A stretch of 64,000 bases of DNA from Chloroflexota bacterium. GTDB taxonomy: Bacteria; Chloroflexota; UBA11872. Under the pieces are notes generated by a model, which did no database searches, was not told where the DNA came from, and worked only from the letters and a program-made list of their open reading frames with translations. The stretch lies in the NCBI GenBank assembly GCA_022825895.1, contig JAJDVX010000032.1, forward strand, positions 1 through 64,000, given 5' to 3'. Shown one piece after another: positions 49,871-59,481 of the stretch. The stretch's first letter is position 1. Each line of letters starts with the position of its first letter. A program made the translations under genes and the position numbers.

Positions 49871-52102
49871 ATGCGTCGACAGCCCCAACTCCACCGCTTA
49901 GTGTGTGTGGCGCTCACGAGCGCACTTGTTCGCCGCTTGCCTGAGCTGATCAACAAGGCATCTTCCGTGTGGCGCCACTACCGGATCTTCGTGGCACTGG
50001 TGCTGGCAACGACTGCCGTGGCCAGCACCGCAACTAGCGCCGCCGCGCAGTGGCCGACGGGGTGTGTGGAGCTGAACGACATTGTCGAGCAGCACCTGGG
50101 GAACGTCGGCAACGTGGGCATTTACCAGCGGATCCATGGAGACCAGGCCGAAGCGGCGTGCCGGGCCGACCACCGCGCGGATGTGCAATCGACCTTTGCC
50201 TGGGCGTTTGAAACCTCAGTTGCCGTGACAGCAGCGTCCGCGGCCACCGCGGCATCGACGACATCACCGTTCGCTGGGGGATGGCCGACGACGTGCGTGT
50301 ATCTGAACGACGTAGTTGAGGCGCACCTGGGGAACGATCACAACGTGGGCATCTATACCCGGGCGTTTGGCGATCAGGCGGAGAAGCGTTGTCAGCAGGA
50401 TCATGCCGAAGACGTTCGCCAGACATTTGCATGGGTAGGCCTATGCGAAGCGGCGACCGTCGCGCGCGCGGCCCGACCCGGCTACATCCGGGCATTTGAT
50501 GCCGCCGGACCGACGGTGGGCGACCTCGCCGCATCAAGTCGTCAGCTCGAGCGGCTGCTACTCGTCATGCCATGGCTGGGTTGTTTCACCTATCCATGGC
50601 TCGTCGACGGAATCTCAGACCCCGACCAGATGGCACTCAATGGTCTCCTGCTGACTGACGGCATCGACCGCGATCTCGCAATGTTCGTGGCGAGCGCCGA
50701 TTGGTTTGCCGATGGAACAAACTCCACCGATATGTACAGCGGCGAAATGTACTCCCTCCAATACCTTCAATTGATAGCGCAGAAGAGCAAGAGCCTGGCC
50801 GAGCTTCTTCGATCCCTCACTTGGCTTCGGGACGATCTGACATTCGACGAGACAGACACGCTTCGGAGTCTGAATCGAATCGCAGAGCGAGACTTACAGT
50901 TCGCGCTTGACATGGCACGCGCACCATGGGTTAGAGATGGACTGGCAGGTTACGAAGAGGACGCGCTTGGGTCGCTCGGTCGACTGTTTCTAACGAACCC
51001 GGACTTCGCCAGGCAGCTGTTAGCAAATACCGTGCATGCGCCAGTTTGGTCGAGCGATATTCGGGTTATCGGAACGTTAGAGGACTTTGCCAGCCACACT
51101 GACGCCCAAGGGCACAGGACCGACCGGCACCACCGGCTTGTGACCACGCCGTGGTTCACGGACGGCCTTGATCCTCGAGAGCGAGCACTAGTCAATGCCC
51201 TGCGCCTGGTGGGAGTGAACGACCACACGGTGGACATCGATCTTCAGATCGATCACAACTCGCTCTTCGCCCGACTACTCGAGCATCAGCACACCAAGTC
51301 ATTGACATTCTCGCTTCCATTGACCGGGCCATTCAGAATCTGGGTGTTCGACGATAGACCGATATCCGAGGATCTTAATATCCTCAGTTCCTTCGCCCAG
51401 GGACTGCGTGGCGCGGAGCGAATCGTGAATACGGCATTGCCGTTCAATGACCTCGTGATATTGATGACGCGAGGGCCTACAGGCAACTTCGGGAGAGATG
51501 AGCCAACGTCTCTCACTGGCATTTCAGGCTTGTGGCCACAGACGGTCTTAGTGAATCAGGATGGAATTATTAGGATCCATGAGACTCGGACTAATCTGAT
51601 TTACCAAATTGTAGCGAGCCTCTATTTCGATGAGAGTGCAGGTCCGAATTACGCATACTATGAGCATCCTGATCCCAGAGCTAGCCTACTTGATCCGAAA
51701 TGGCTGGCACGCAGCGCCCAAGAGTTCATTAACGCATTCGCTAATGACTCGCAGGGATCGCGTAGTTTCGCGGATCAAAACCACGAGTGGGAAACGGAGG
51801 CTCGATCGAAGTGCGCAGAGGAAGGACAATCAAACATTTATGAGCTTTCGCTGCAGAAGAGTACTGTGCTCTATAGTCGAGCAGAGCCACTGCGGCATTG
51901 TGCGGATCTTTACGGGAGGATACTGCTCTACAGGCTCTTTACGACGCTCGGCGAGGAACGGATGTCGCTGGCCATGCGTGACCTCCACGTTTTGGCGGAA
52001 CTGGATGGCGGGAGGAAAAACGCCGAGGGCATTTTGACTCCAAGCGACAAGGATATTTACCATACATTTCTCCGGCACTCACCTCCGGATCTTCGTGATT
52101 AG
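49871..52102 (+). CDS. Large secreted protein with duplicated N-terminal domain and helical repeats
   Basis: A 743-residue exported protein. The signal-like core is at about 40-58, with cleavage near AAAQ at 57-60; the GTG at 49967 would give a shorter, more typical signal peptide. Two copies of a Cys-containing domain follow (61-112 and 138-188), sharing GCxxLNDxVExHLGN, NVGIY, GDQAE, C..DH and TFAW. Residues about 225-440 are helical repeats with PW(F/V/L)xDG, for example ARAPWVRDGLAGYEEDALGS and TTPWFTDGLDPRERALVNAL. The C-terminal 300 residues are unassigned. GC is visibly lower than in neighbours from about 50.6 kb. Confidence 0.8.
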   Translation: MRRQPQLHRLVCVALTSALVRRLPELINKASSVWRHYRIFVALVLATTAVASTATSAAAQWPTGCVELNDIVEQHLGNVGNVGIYQRIHGDQAEAACRADHRADVQSTFAWAFETSVAVTAASAATAASTTSPFAGGWPTTCVYLNDVVEAHLGNDHNVGIYTRAFGDQAEKRCQQDHAEDVRQTFAWVGLCEAATVARAARPGYIRAFDAAGPTVGDLAASSRQLERLLLVMPWLGCFTYPWLVDGISDPDQMALNGLLLTDGIDRDLAMFVASADWFADGTNSTDMYSGEMYSLQYLQLIAQKSKSLAELLRSLTWLRDDLTFDETDTLRSLNRIAERDLQFALDMARAPWVRDGLAGYEEDALGSLGRLFLTNPDFARQLLANTVHAPVWSSDIRVIGTLEDFASHTDAQGHRTDRHHRLVTTPWFTDGLDPRERALVNALRLVGVNDHTVDIDLQIDHNSLFARLLEHQHTKSLTFSLPLTGPFRIWVFDDRPISEDLNILSSFAQGLRGAERIVNTALPFNDLVILMTRGPTGNFGRDEPTSLTGISGLWPQTVLVNQDGIIRIHETRTNLIYQIVASLYFDESAGPNYAYYEHPDPRASLLDPKWLARSAQEFINAFANDSQGSRSFADQNHEWETEARSKCAEEGQSNIYELSLQKSTVLYSRAEPLRHCADLYGRILLYRLFTTLGEERMSLAMRDLHVLAELDGGRKNAEGILTPSDKDIYHTFLRHSPPDLRD

Positions 52103-52211
52103 GTTCGGCACTGGTATCACCACCTTCACGGCGGCCCTTTTGTTCACGAGGCGTTCCAAGTCTGAGGCACTGACCTTGGCCTGGGCCGCCAAAGACTCCC
52201 ATGCCGCGCGG

Positions 52212-52940
52212 CTAAGGTTCGCCTAGGGCATCGGCGTCAAGGGGGGTCCTGGGGAGGGTGTTGTAGCGGAAGGCGGCGTCGAGGACGCCGTTGAGTTGGC
52301 GGCGGCGGGTGCCGGCATCGACGGTATCAATGGTGGGTCGCACGGTGGCCTGCCAGTACTGGCGGGCGGCGACGGCGTAGCTGCCGAGCACATTGAGCAG
52401 CTTGAGGTGGTACGTGGTGGCGATGCCGGGTGGGGCGAGCGACTGCAGGTCCTCCTCCGTTTCCCTGGCCAAATCGGCGAGCGCCAGCAGCGCCACGAGG
52501 CGTCGTTCATTGCTAATCGTCTCCCGCCGATGGGCCACATTGATGAGACTGGCGTAGGCGGCGCCGCTCTCGAACCGGCTACGCAGCCGGTCGGTGGCAT
52601 CCGTATACACGGACAGCCTGGTGGTCCCAGGCGGCTGGGTTGGGCGCGGCCCGGCGGTCGCCCCCAAGGCTCGGCCGGCACGGCGGACGGTGGTGCCGTC
52701 GATCAGCGGCAGGGCGGGTGACGTGGCGGCGGCCGTAGGCGTTGGGCTCAGTTGCACCGGATACGGCGAGGCCGTACGGCGCTCAACGGACGGCGAACCG
52801 GGCGAGGTGGTGCCGAGAACCGCGAGTAGGGCAACGGCCGCCGCCACGGCTCCAAAGACCGCCAGGGCGGCCACCGTGCCGCCGGGGATCGGCAGGCGGT
52901 GGAGGACGCCCCGCCGCGCCGCGTCCACGCGCCGGAGCAC
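52212..52940 (-). CDS. Membrane-anchored protein of unknown function
   Basis: A 242-residue protein with one N-terminal transmembrane segment (about 22-43) followed by a Ser/Pro/Thr-rich stretch and a helical C-terminal half (for example LVALLALADLARETEEDLQS). I recognise no family. It starts (GTG) seven bases after the trxB stop and so is probably co-transcribed with it. The C-terminal half should face outside. Confidence 0.65.
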   Translation of the reverse strand: MLRRVDAARRGVLHRLPIPGGTVAALAVFGAVAAAVALLAVLGTTSPGSPSVERRTASPYPVQLSPTPTAAATSPALPLIDGTTVRRAGRALGATAGPRPTQPPGTTRLSVYTDATDRLRSRFESGAAYASLINVAHRRETISNERRLVALLALADLARETEEDLQSLAPPGIATTYHLKLLNVLGSYAVAARQYWQATVRPTIDTVDAGTRRRQLNGVLDAAFRYNTLPRTPLDADALGEP

Positions 52941-52946
52941 GTGGCG

Positions 52947-53894
52947 CTATCCGCTGACGGCGCCGGCCGCGGCGGGCTGCTGGCTCTCGAGACGGGCGAT
53001 GAACTTCTCGGCCTCCATCGCGGCCTGGCAGCCCTCACCAGCGGAGGTGATGGCCTGGCGGAAATAGTGGTCCTGGGCCTCACCGGCCACAAACACTCCT
53101 TCCACGTTGGTGTGCATGTAGCGGTTGGAGATGATGTAGCCGTCCTCATCCATCTCCAGCTTTCCCTTGAATATCTCGGTATTCGGGTCGTGGCCGATGA
53201 AGATGAAAAGACCTTCGGTGGGGAAGTCGGATTCTTCGCCGGTGTGGACGTTCCTCAGGCGAAGCGATTGCACGGCCTGATCGCCCTGGACGCCGGTGAC
53301 GACGGTGTCCCAGACGTAGTCGATCTTGGGTTCGGCACGGGCGCGGTCCTGCAGGTAGGGACCGGCGCGCAACTGGTCGCGTCGATGGATGACGGTGACC
53401 CTGGAAGCAAAGCGGGTGAGGAACAGGCCTTCCTGGAGGGCGCTATCGCCGCCCCCGACCACGGCGACGGGCTGGTCCTTGAAGAACGCGCCGTCGCAGG
53501 TGGCGCACACCGAGACGCCGCGGCCCCAGAGTTCCTGCTCGCCGGGAATGCCCAAAAGGCGGGGACTGGCGCCGGTGGCGACGATGACCGAGCGCGCCTC
53601 GTAGATAGCGGACCGGCCGGTCAGGGTGAAGGGCGGGCCGTCGAAGTCGACCTCGGTGATCTGGTCGAAGACGACTTCAGCGCCAAAACGCTCGGCCTGG
53701 CCCTGCATGCGCGCGGTGAGGTCGGGCCCGGTGATTTCTTCGAAGCCCGGGTAATTCTCCACGTCGTACGTGGTGGCGATCTGGCCGCCCAGGGCGTCGC
53801 CGGTGAAGACCAGGGTGGAGAGGTTGGCGCGCGCCGCGTATATGGCGGCGGTCAGTCCAGCCGGTCCCGAACCAAGTATCGCGACATCGTGCAT
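52947..53894 (-). CDS. trxB: Thioredoxin reductase
   Basis: About 315 residues with FAD motif GSGPAGLTAA near 8-17, redox-active pair Cys130-Ala-Thr-Cys133 (VCATCDGAFF), NADPH motif VVGGGDSALQEG, and the C-terminal FAD contact GVFVAGEAQD. It reduces thioredoxin with NADPH in the cytoplasm. The frame is open to 53957, but the ATG at 53894 has GGGAGG six bases upstream and gives the standard N-terminus. No trxA is adjacent. Divergent from the lipoprotein gene at 54012. Confidence 0.95.
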   Translation of the reverse strand: MHDVAILGSGPAGLTAAIYAARANLSTLVFTGDALGGQIATTYDVENYPGFEEITGPDLTARMQGQAERFGAEVVFDQITEVDFDGPPFTLTGRSAIYEARSVIVATGASPRLLGIPGEQELWGRGVSVCATCDGAFFKDQPVAVVGGGDSALQEGLFLTRFASRVTVIHRRDQLRAGPYLQDRARAEPKIDYVWDTVVTGVQGDQAVQSLRLRNVHTGEESDFPTEGLFIFIGHDPNTEIFKGKLEMDEDGYIISNRYMHTNVEGVFVAGEAQDHYFRQAITSAGEGCQAAMEAEKFIARLESQQPAAAGAVSG

Positions 53895-54011
53895 CGGGTC
53901 CTCCCGTACCTGACGCTTGGGAAAAGCCTGGCGCCCGCTCACGTAGCATCGTCGCATGACGACGGAGCAGATTCCGCCTGAATCCTGACATATCGGACGG
54001 ATTTAACTCGC

Positions 54012-55412
54012 ATGACGATCGGACCGAGGGGCCGCGGCCTGAGCCGACGGGATGTTCTACAGGTTGGGATGGCCGCGGGGGCCGCGCTGTGCCTGGCCGC
54101 TTGCGGCGCGCCGATCGTGGTGGAGCGGGTGGTGGTGGTTCCCGAGCTCGTGGAGCGCGAAGTGGTGGTGGAGCGCCCGATCTACACCGAACGCGTGGTG
54201 ATTGTCGAAAAACCCGTCATCGTGGAACGCGAGGTGGTCGTGACGCGTTTCGTCACCCCGCCGCCGACGGTCGCGGCGCGGACCGAAGCGGCGCCGGAAC
54301 CGGCGAAAGCGACATTGCACGCGGCCATCAGTTCCGCATTGGCTGGTGGCGGCCCGCCGGACCTTGGCGCAGTCACTTCCAGCGTCGATCTCAAGCTGGA
54401 GGTGCTGGACCAGGGCGGTGACAGTCCCGGCCGACTGCTGGCGCGTGCGGCGGCCGGGGACCTGCCCGACCTGCTGGTTGGGATCCCGGGCGGTCTGGTG
54501 ACGGCGCTGGATGCTCTGGAGGCACTGGCGCCAATGGATTCGGCGCTGGGCGAGGACCATGGGTTCCTGGCGGAGATGCTGGCCCTGGGTCGGCGCGAGC
54601 GTGGGATCGTGGGATTGCCCATGAGCGGGCATCCGACGTACCTGCTGGCCGGTCGACGCAGGCTCGAATGGGCCGGGGTCGCCGAGATGGGGTCCACGTA
54701 CGAAGCGCTCGAGCAGACCGCGCGTCGGCTGACGGACCCCGAAACGTATACCTACGGGTTTGGCGTGATCGCGGGACTGCCCGAACTGGAGACGGTGGCA
54801 GGGTCGGCTGGAACATTTCCGGCGGACGAGGCGGCCGTGAATGCCTGGCAGTGGTACGCGAATCAGTGGCTGCGAGAGGACACGGCGCCGCCTCCGAGCG
54901 CCTGGGATGGTCAGGGTGCGGCGGGGGAGGCCGTGCTGGACGGGCGCGTGGCTCTGACGGTTGCGCATGGCCGGGCATTGTCGCGGCTGGCCGCGCTGCC
55001 GCCGGAGCGGCGTTCAGAGTGGGAGATGTTGCCCCTCCCGTCCTGGCCTGAGGCCGAGCGGCGGGTTCCGATGGCATCGGCGTTTATCGCAGCCGGAACG
55101 GGCGACGACGGAACAGCCGCGGACGCAGCCATTGCCCTCGCGGGCCTGGCGTCAACATTCAACGCTGGCCCGGCGACCCCGGCGAGAACGCCGGCGCTCA
55201 ACGACGAGGCGGCACGGCTGGGGCTGGAACCGGACATCCTGCTGGAGGCTCGCGACGCCTGGAGGGCGCCGATCGTGGAATCCGCAGACTGGCAGGCTCG
55301 CACAGTGGACCTGGACGTCGCCGTGCATCACAGCCTGACGCTGGGCAGGCCGGCAGCTGAGGTAGCGGCAGAACTACAGGATCGGTCACCTGGGGCGGGC
55401 TCGGCCGGCTAG
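54012..55412 (+). CDS. Extracellular solute-binding lipoprotein with Val/Glu/Arg stalk, orphan
   Basis: A 466-residue lipoprotein. The N-terminus has LSRRDVLQVG, lipobox LAAC, then a Val/Glu/Arg-rich stalk (about 35-78, for example VEREVVVERPIYTERVVI) like that of PstS. The rest is a degenerate family-1 solute-binding fold with LPDLLVGIPGGLVTALDALE and WEMLPLPSWPEAERRVPM. The ligand is unknown and no permease gene is adjacent. It is followed by lgt, whose product attaches lipid to such proteins, though this spacing (84 bp) may be coincidental. Confidence 0.82.
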   Translation: MTIGPRGRGLSRRDVLQVGMAAGAALCLAACGAPIVVERVVVVPELVEREVVVERPIYTERVVIVEKPVIVEREVVVTRFVTPPPTVAARTEAAPEPAKATLHAAISSALAGGGPPDLGAVTSSVDLKLEVLDQGGDSPGRLLARAAAGDLPDLLVGIPGGLVTALDALEALAPMDSALGEDHGFLAEMLALGRRERGIVGLPMSGHPTYLLAGRRRLEWAGVAEMGSTYEALEQTARRLTDPETYTYGFGVIAGLPELETVAGSAGTFPADEAAVNAWQWYANQWLREDTAPPPSAWDGQGAAGEAVLDGRVALTVAHGRALSRLAALPPERRSEWEMLPLPSWPEAERRVPMASAFIAAGTGDDGTAADAAIALAGLASTFNAGPATPARTPALNDEAARLGLEPDILLEARDAWRAPIVESADWQARTVDLDVAVHHSLTLGRPAAEVAAELQDRSPGAGSAG

Positions 55413-55496
55413 CCCATCCAAGCCGCGGGCCGGGCGGTCAGCAGAACGACTCGGCGAGTACCATGGCCCCGACGACACTTCGCGGACCGACGACCC

Positions 55497-56282
55497 ATGC
55501 TTGCCGTCGCCATTCCCTGGGATCCCGACCTTTTCGAGATCGGGGCGTTTCGGTTTACCTGGCACTCATTGTTTTCCGTGTTGGGCATCCTGGCGGGCAT
55601 CTGGGTGGCGCAGCGTCTGGGGCGTCGGACGACGATCTCCAGCGATCAAGTCACCACGCTGGCGCTGTGGGCGGTGGGCGGAGGCATCGTGGCGGCGCGT
55701 TTCCTGTTCGTGATCGACAACCTGGACCTGTTTTCCAGCGACTGGGGACGAATCCTTGCGCTGAATGACGGGGGCATCACCGTCTGGGGCGCTCCGCTGG
55801 GCGGCGCGCTGGCGCTCTCGCTGGCCGCGTGGTGGATGAAACTGGACGTGCGCAGCGGGTTGGACATTGGAGCTCCGGGATTGATTCTGGGCATGGGGAT
55901 TGGACGCCTTGGCGACCTGATCAACGGCGAGCATCACGCGCTGGCCACCGATTTGCCGTGGGCCGTCTACTACACGCACCCCAATGCCATCGGCCAAACG
56001 ACGCCGGTGCATCCGGCCACGACGTATGAAATGTTGGGAGATTTTGCGATCTTCGGCATCACCATGTGGCTGGCCAGCCGCTACATCGGCCGCCTGTACA
56101 TCTTCTGGACGGTGCTGGCGGGCTACGGTGGCATGCGATTCGGACTACAGTTCCTGCGCATCGATCAGCAGGAAGTCCTGTGGGGACTGCAACAGTCGCA
56201 GATTATCGGGGCTCTGGCGCTGCTGGCCTTCGCGGCATGGGTTGTGAACCGTGCGCGAGTTCGCTGGTTGGCTCGCACCTAG
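55497..56282 (+). CDS. lgt: Prolipoprotein diacylglyceryl transferase
   Basis: A 261-residue inner-membrane enzyme that transfers diacylglyceryl from phosphatidylglycerol to the lipobox cysteine of prolipoproteins. Seven hydrophobic segments and the signature GRLGDLINGE at 136-145 are seen (the usual Asn of GNF-type signatures is Asp here), followed by the THPNAIGQTTPVHPATTYEM region with its conserved residues. Several lipoproteins in this window would be its substrates. Start is the ATG at 55497. Confidence 0.94.
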   Translation: MLAVAIPWDPDLFEIGAFRFTWHSLFSVLGILAGIWVAQRLGRRTTISSDQVTTLALWAVGGGIVAARFLFVIDNLDLFSSDWGRILALNDGGITVWGAPLGGALALSLAAWWMKLDVRSGLDIGAPGLILGMGIGRLGDLINGEHHALATDLPWAVYYTHPNAIGQTTPVHPATTYEMLGDFAIFGITMWLASRYIGRLYIFWTVLAGYGGMRFGLQFLRIDQQEVLWGLQQSQIIGALALLAFAAWVVNRARVRWLART

Positions 56283-58785
56283 CACCCAGCCGCGCCCATT
56301 GCGCCTGAACGTATCGCGGGCGCTCGACGGCATCGGCCCGCGGACCAAGCGCTGGCGAGCAGGGGCGGTCGCAGGACTGTTTCTCGGTGCGCTGCTCGTT
56401 GGTAGTTGCGGCGAGAGCCCGCAGCCGGAACCTGAACCACGCAACGAGGTCACGGCTCAGCAGCCCAGCCTACGGCCGCGAATGTCGCGTCCAACGCCTC
56501 CAGCGGCAGCGGCACCAGCAGGTGAGTCAGCAGCGACCGCATCACCGACAGCAACCGCGAAACCATCGCCGACGGCAATCGCGTTGCGGGCGCTCGCGAC
56601 CGACAGCCGCGCCGAGCCTCGTTTCGTGACGACGGCTCCAGCATCAGGACCGCTTGCAACGACGACATCCAGCCCGGCGCCGGAGGCATCCGAGGGGTCC
56701 GGGACTGCTCCCGCGCCAACGCCGGCCACCCGGTCCAGGCCGACGCCGACAGCGACCGAAACGCGGTCGGCCACTCCCTCGCCAACGCCGGCCACCCAGT
56801 CCAGTCCGACGCCGACAGCGGTCGAAACGCGGGCGGCCACTCCGACGGTAACGCCGGCACCGGCGGTCTTCACGAGCGTGTCGCCGGGCAGGGACCACAC
56901 GTGCGCCCTCGTGTCCGGGGGCGAAGTGCATTGCTGGGGCCCGAACAACGACGACGGGCATTTGGACGTACCCGCCGATGTCAGGTTCAGTCAGATTTCG
57001 GCCGGAAATCGATTCACGTGCGGGATTCGCGTGGACGGCGGCATCACCTGCTGGGGAAATAACAACCACATGAAGCTTGAAGCGCCGGCCGGGAGGTTTA
57101 CGGCGCTGGACGCAGGCTGGGATCACGCCTGTGCGCTTGGAGCGAACGGGCCGGTGTGCTGGGGATGGAACGCCAACGATCGAGCAACCCCACCACTCGA
57201 CGCGCCGTTGATCGCGATCGGCGCCGGCGCCGAGCACAGCTGCGGACTGACCATTGCCGGCGCCCTGCAGTGCTGGGGCAAGAATGACAACGGACGTGCG
57301 GACTCGCTGCCCGGGCCGTTTCGAGATCTGGCGGTGGGTACCGCGCACACGTGCGTACTCCGGAGCGACGGCACGCCGTTCTGTCAGGGCGAGAATGCGC
57401 AGGGCCAGTCGGACTTCCCGGCCACGCCATTCGATGCAATCACCGCGGGGGATGATCACACCTGCGGAACGCGTCTTGACGGCACGCTGGAGTGCTGGGG
57501 CGCGGATAGCCAGATCAGCAATGTTCGGCTTACGGCGCCGGACGGAATTTTCGCATCGGTGAGCGCCGGATATCGACAGACGTGCGCCCTGAATAACGAG
57601 GGCCAGGCCGCGTGCTGGATCCACCCATTTGTAACAGTGCCAACGCCGCCCTACGACAGCCTGAACTTTGAGGCTGCCATACCGGACTACAGGCAGCAAC
57701 AGCCCGTGGAAGCCTTTCCGTGGCCCGGCGGCGGGCTGCTGATTGCAGATCTCGCCGGTCAGATCGCCGTGTATGAAGGCGGTCTGGAGCCTCGGCAAAT
57801 CCTCGACATCACAGACAAGATATCGACACGGGCCGGTGAGAAAGGCCTGCTGGGGGTGGCTCTGGACCCTGAGTTCGAGTCGTATCCGTATCTGTACGTG
57901 TATTACACGGCCCGCAGCGAACACGAGGGAGGAGAGCCGGGCGCCAGGCTCTCGCGCTTCCCCGTGGTCGATGGACAGGCGACGCGCGAAGACGAGCTTG
58001 TGATGCTGGAACATCCGGGGCTGTACAACCTGCATCAAGGCGGCAGCCTGCGGTTCGGTCCGGACGGGATGCTTTACCTGGGCATCGGCGACGGCTTCGA
58101 GTGCAGCGAATGCGCTCGCTTCACGGACACCTTGCTCGGCAAGATTATCCGGATTGACGTGCGCGGGGCGACCGCCGAGCAGCCGTATCGCATCCCGGAC
58201 GACAACCCCATGGTCGAGGATCCGGATAGCAGGCACGAGATTTGGGCCCTGGGGTTGCGCAATCCGTGGCGGATGGCATTTGACTCGCGGACGGACGAGC
58301 TATGGGTGGCCGACGTCGGTGCCGGGTATGAAGAAGAAGTGTCGATCGTTACCAAGGGCGCGCATATGGGATGGCCGCTGTACGAAGGTTTTCTCTGCCG
58401 ACGAGGCCCCTCAGAAAACTGTGACGCGGTCGCGGACACGACGCTGCCGATTGCGACGTACAACCACTCGCACGGCTGCGCTGTCATTGGCGGGGTCGTC
58501 TACCGCGGATCTGCGATTCCCTACCTGGATGGGGCCTACCTGTTTGGCGATCTGTGCAGCGGGCGCATTTGGGCCCTGGTGGGCGAAGGGCCGGATAGCC
58601 GCACCTTTCTGGAGCTCGCTAATCTTGACGCGCTGATCGTGTCATTCGGCATCGATGAAGATGGCGAGGTGCTAGTTCTGGGATTTGGGGGGCAGATCTT
58701 GAGACTTGTGGAATCCGAAACGGGCATCGCCGTACCCAGTGAAGTCATTCCGCGAATCATCACTCCTCCGGCACACGCGACTTGA
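56251..58785 (+). CDS. RCC1-like plus glucose/sorbosone dehydrogenase-type lipoprotein
   Basis: An 844-residue exported protein. The N-terminus has a hydrophobic segment and lipobox VGSC (about residue 53), then a Pro/Thr/Ala-rich linker (about 60-205). Residues about 210-470 are about six RCC1-type blades with the HTCAL...C.CWG pattern. Residues about 480-830 match the PQQ-dependent glucose/sorbosone dehydrogenase (GSDH) propeller: RAGEKGLLGVALDPEF, LHQGGSLRFGPDGMLYLGIG, NPWRMAFDSRTDELWVADVG and GGVVYRGSAIPYLDGAYLFG. Oxidation of a sugar is plausible. It starts with GTG at 56251, overlapping lgt by 32 bases, so the start is not firm. Confidence 0.87.
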   Translation: MREFAGWLAPSTQPRPLRLNVSRALDGIGPRTKRWRAGAVAGLFLGALLVGSCGESPQPEPEPRNEVTAQQPSLRPRMSRPTPPAAAAPAGESAATASPTATAKPSPTAIALRALATDSRAEPRFVTTAPASGPLATTTSSPAPEASEGSGTAPAPTPATRSRPTPTATETRSATPSPTPATQSSPTPTAVETRAATPTVTPAPAVFTSVSPGRDHTCALVSGGEVHCWGPNNDDGHLDVPADVRFSQISAGNRFTCGIRVDGGITCWGNNNHMKLEAPAGRFTALDAGWDHACALGANGPVCWGWNANDRATPPLDAPLIAIGAGAEHSCGLTIAGALQCWGKNDNGRADSLPGPFRDLAVGTAHTCVLRSDGTPFCQGENAQGQSDFPATPFDAITAGDDHTCGTRLDGTLECWGADSQISNVRLTAPDGIFASVSAGYRQTCALNNEGQAACWIHPFVTVPTPPYDSLNFEAAIPDYRQQQPVEAFPWPGGGLLIADLAGQIAVYEGGLEPRQILDITDKISTRAGEKGLLGVALDPEFESYPYLYVYYTARSEHEGGEPGARLSRFPVVDGQATREDELVMLEHPGLYNLHQGGSLRFGPDGMLYLGIGDGFECSECARFTDTLLGKIIRIDVRGATAEQPYRIPDDNPMVEDPDSRHEIWALGLRNPWRMAFDSRTDELWVADVGAGYEEEVSIVTKGAHMGWPLYEGFLCRRGPSENCDAVADTTLPIATYNHSHGCAVIGGVVYRGSAIPYLDGAYLFGDLCSGRIWALVGEGPDSRTFLELANLDALIVSFGIDEDGEVLVLGFGGQILRLVESETGIAVPSEVIPRIITPPAHAT

Positions 58786-59467
58786 AGCTTCACTTAGTCA
58801 CTCAACTACACCCAAATGCCGCCTGGCCGGCACGTCAGTGGTCTGGACAACATCTCATCGCCGCTTCCGCCGCAACCGCACCAAGAACGTCAAGCCCTCA
58901 GGTCATGTCGCACAGATTCACGCCAAGCGTCGCCAGGTCACTAGAAACGCAAGCGTACGTCGCGCCACGGACGTAACACGACGGACAACAGGCAAAGTAA
59001 GTCGGTAAGGACTAGATCAGCTAGCAGCACAAGGTGGGAGGGCGTATACCTAATAGCGTCAACAATGGCCCGAGCGCCTCGTCCCTCCCAGTGACCTAGA
59101 AACGACGGGTCGTTGGCCCAGCGCGTTGGCTCGGCATTGATGATGGCTGAGCTGTTGGGGATAGGATCGCTACCGGTAAGGCCGAGAAATACCTGCGCCG
59201 ACGGCGGACCAAGTGCTCCGACGGTCAGCCAGTTTATCTGGTCCCGGCTGTCCGGCATTGGCGCAAACTTGAAGCCTAGCGGTACTTCGTTCCAGTCAGA
59301 GTTTCGCAGAACGGCGGATTGCTTTGAAAGAAACTTCAGCATAAGTATCAATCTAAACGAGCAGGACCTCGAAGATCACAGAGCTTAAGCTTGTAACCTT
59401 TGCCCTGACACCAAAAGGCTCAGTTCCCCAATTATCTCAAATGACCTTCGACTTGACAATCGCGCTA
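58786..59467. other. Low-GC intergenic region with one doubtful frame
   Basis: About 680 bp between the RCC1-GSDH gene and its downstream relic. AT content is clearly higher than in the neighbours, for example around 59390-59480. No known gene is visible; one minus-strand frame (58941-59351) is listed separately as doubtful. The relic may begin a little inside this interval. Confidence 0.5.
58941..59351 (-). CDS. Doubtful hypothetical protein
   Basis: An open frame of 136 residues starting MILMLKFLSKQSAVLRNSDW, in an AT-richer interval. The composition (Leu-rich end with a hydrophobic segment LVLLADLVLTDLLCLLSVVL) is not clearly that of a real protein and no family is recognised. Listed only because nothing else occupies this interval. 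Confidence 0.2.
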   Translation of the reverse strand: MILMLKFLSKQSAVLRNSDWNEVPLGFKFAPMPDSRDQINWLTVGALGPPSAQVFLGLTGSDPIPNSSAIINAEPTRWANDPSFLGHWEGRGARAIVDAIRYTPSHLVLLADLVLTDLLCLLSVVLRPWRDVRLRF

Positions 59468-59481
59468 TAATTGTCAGCTTA

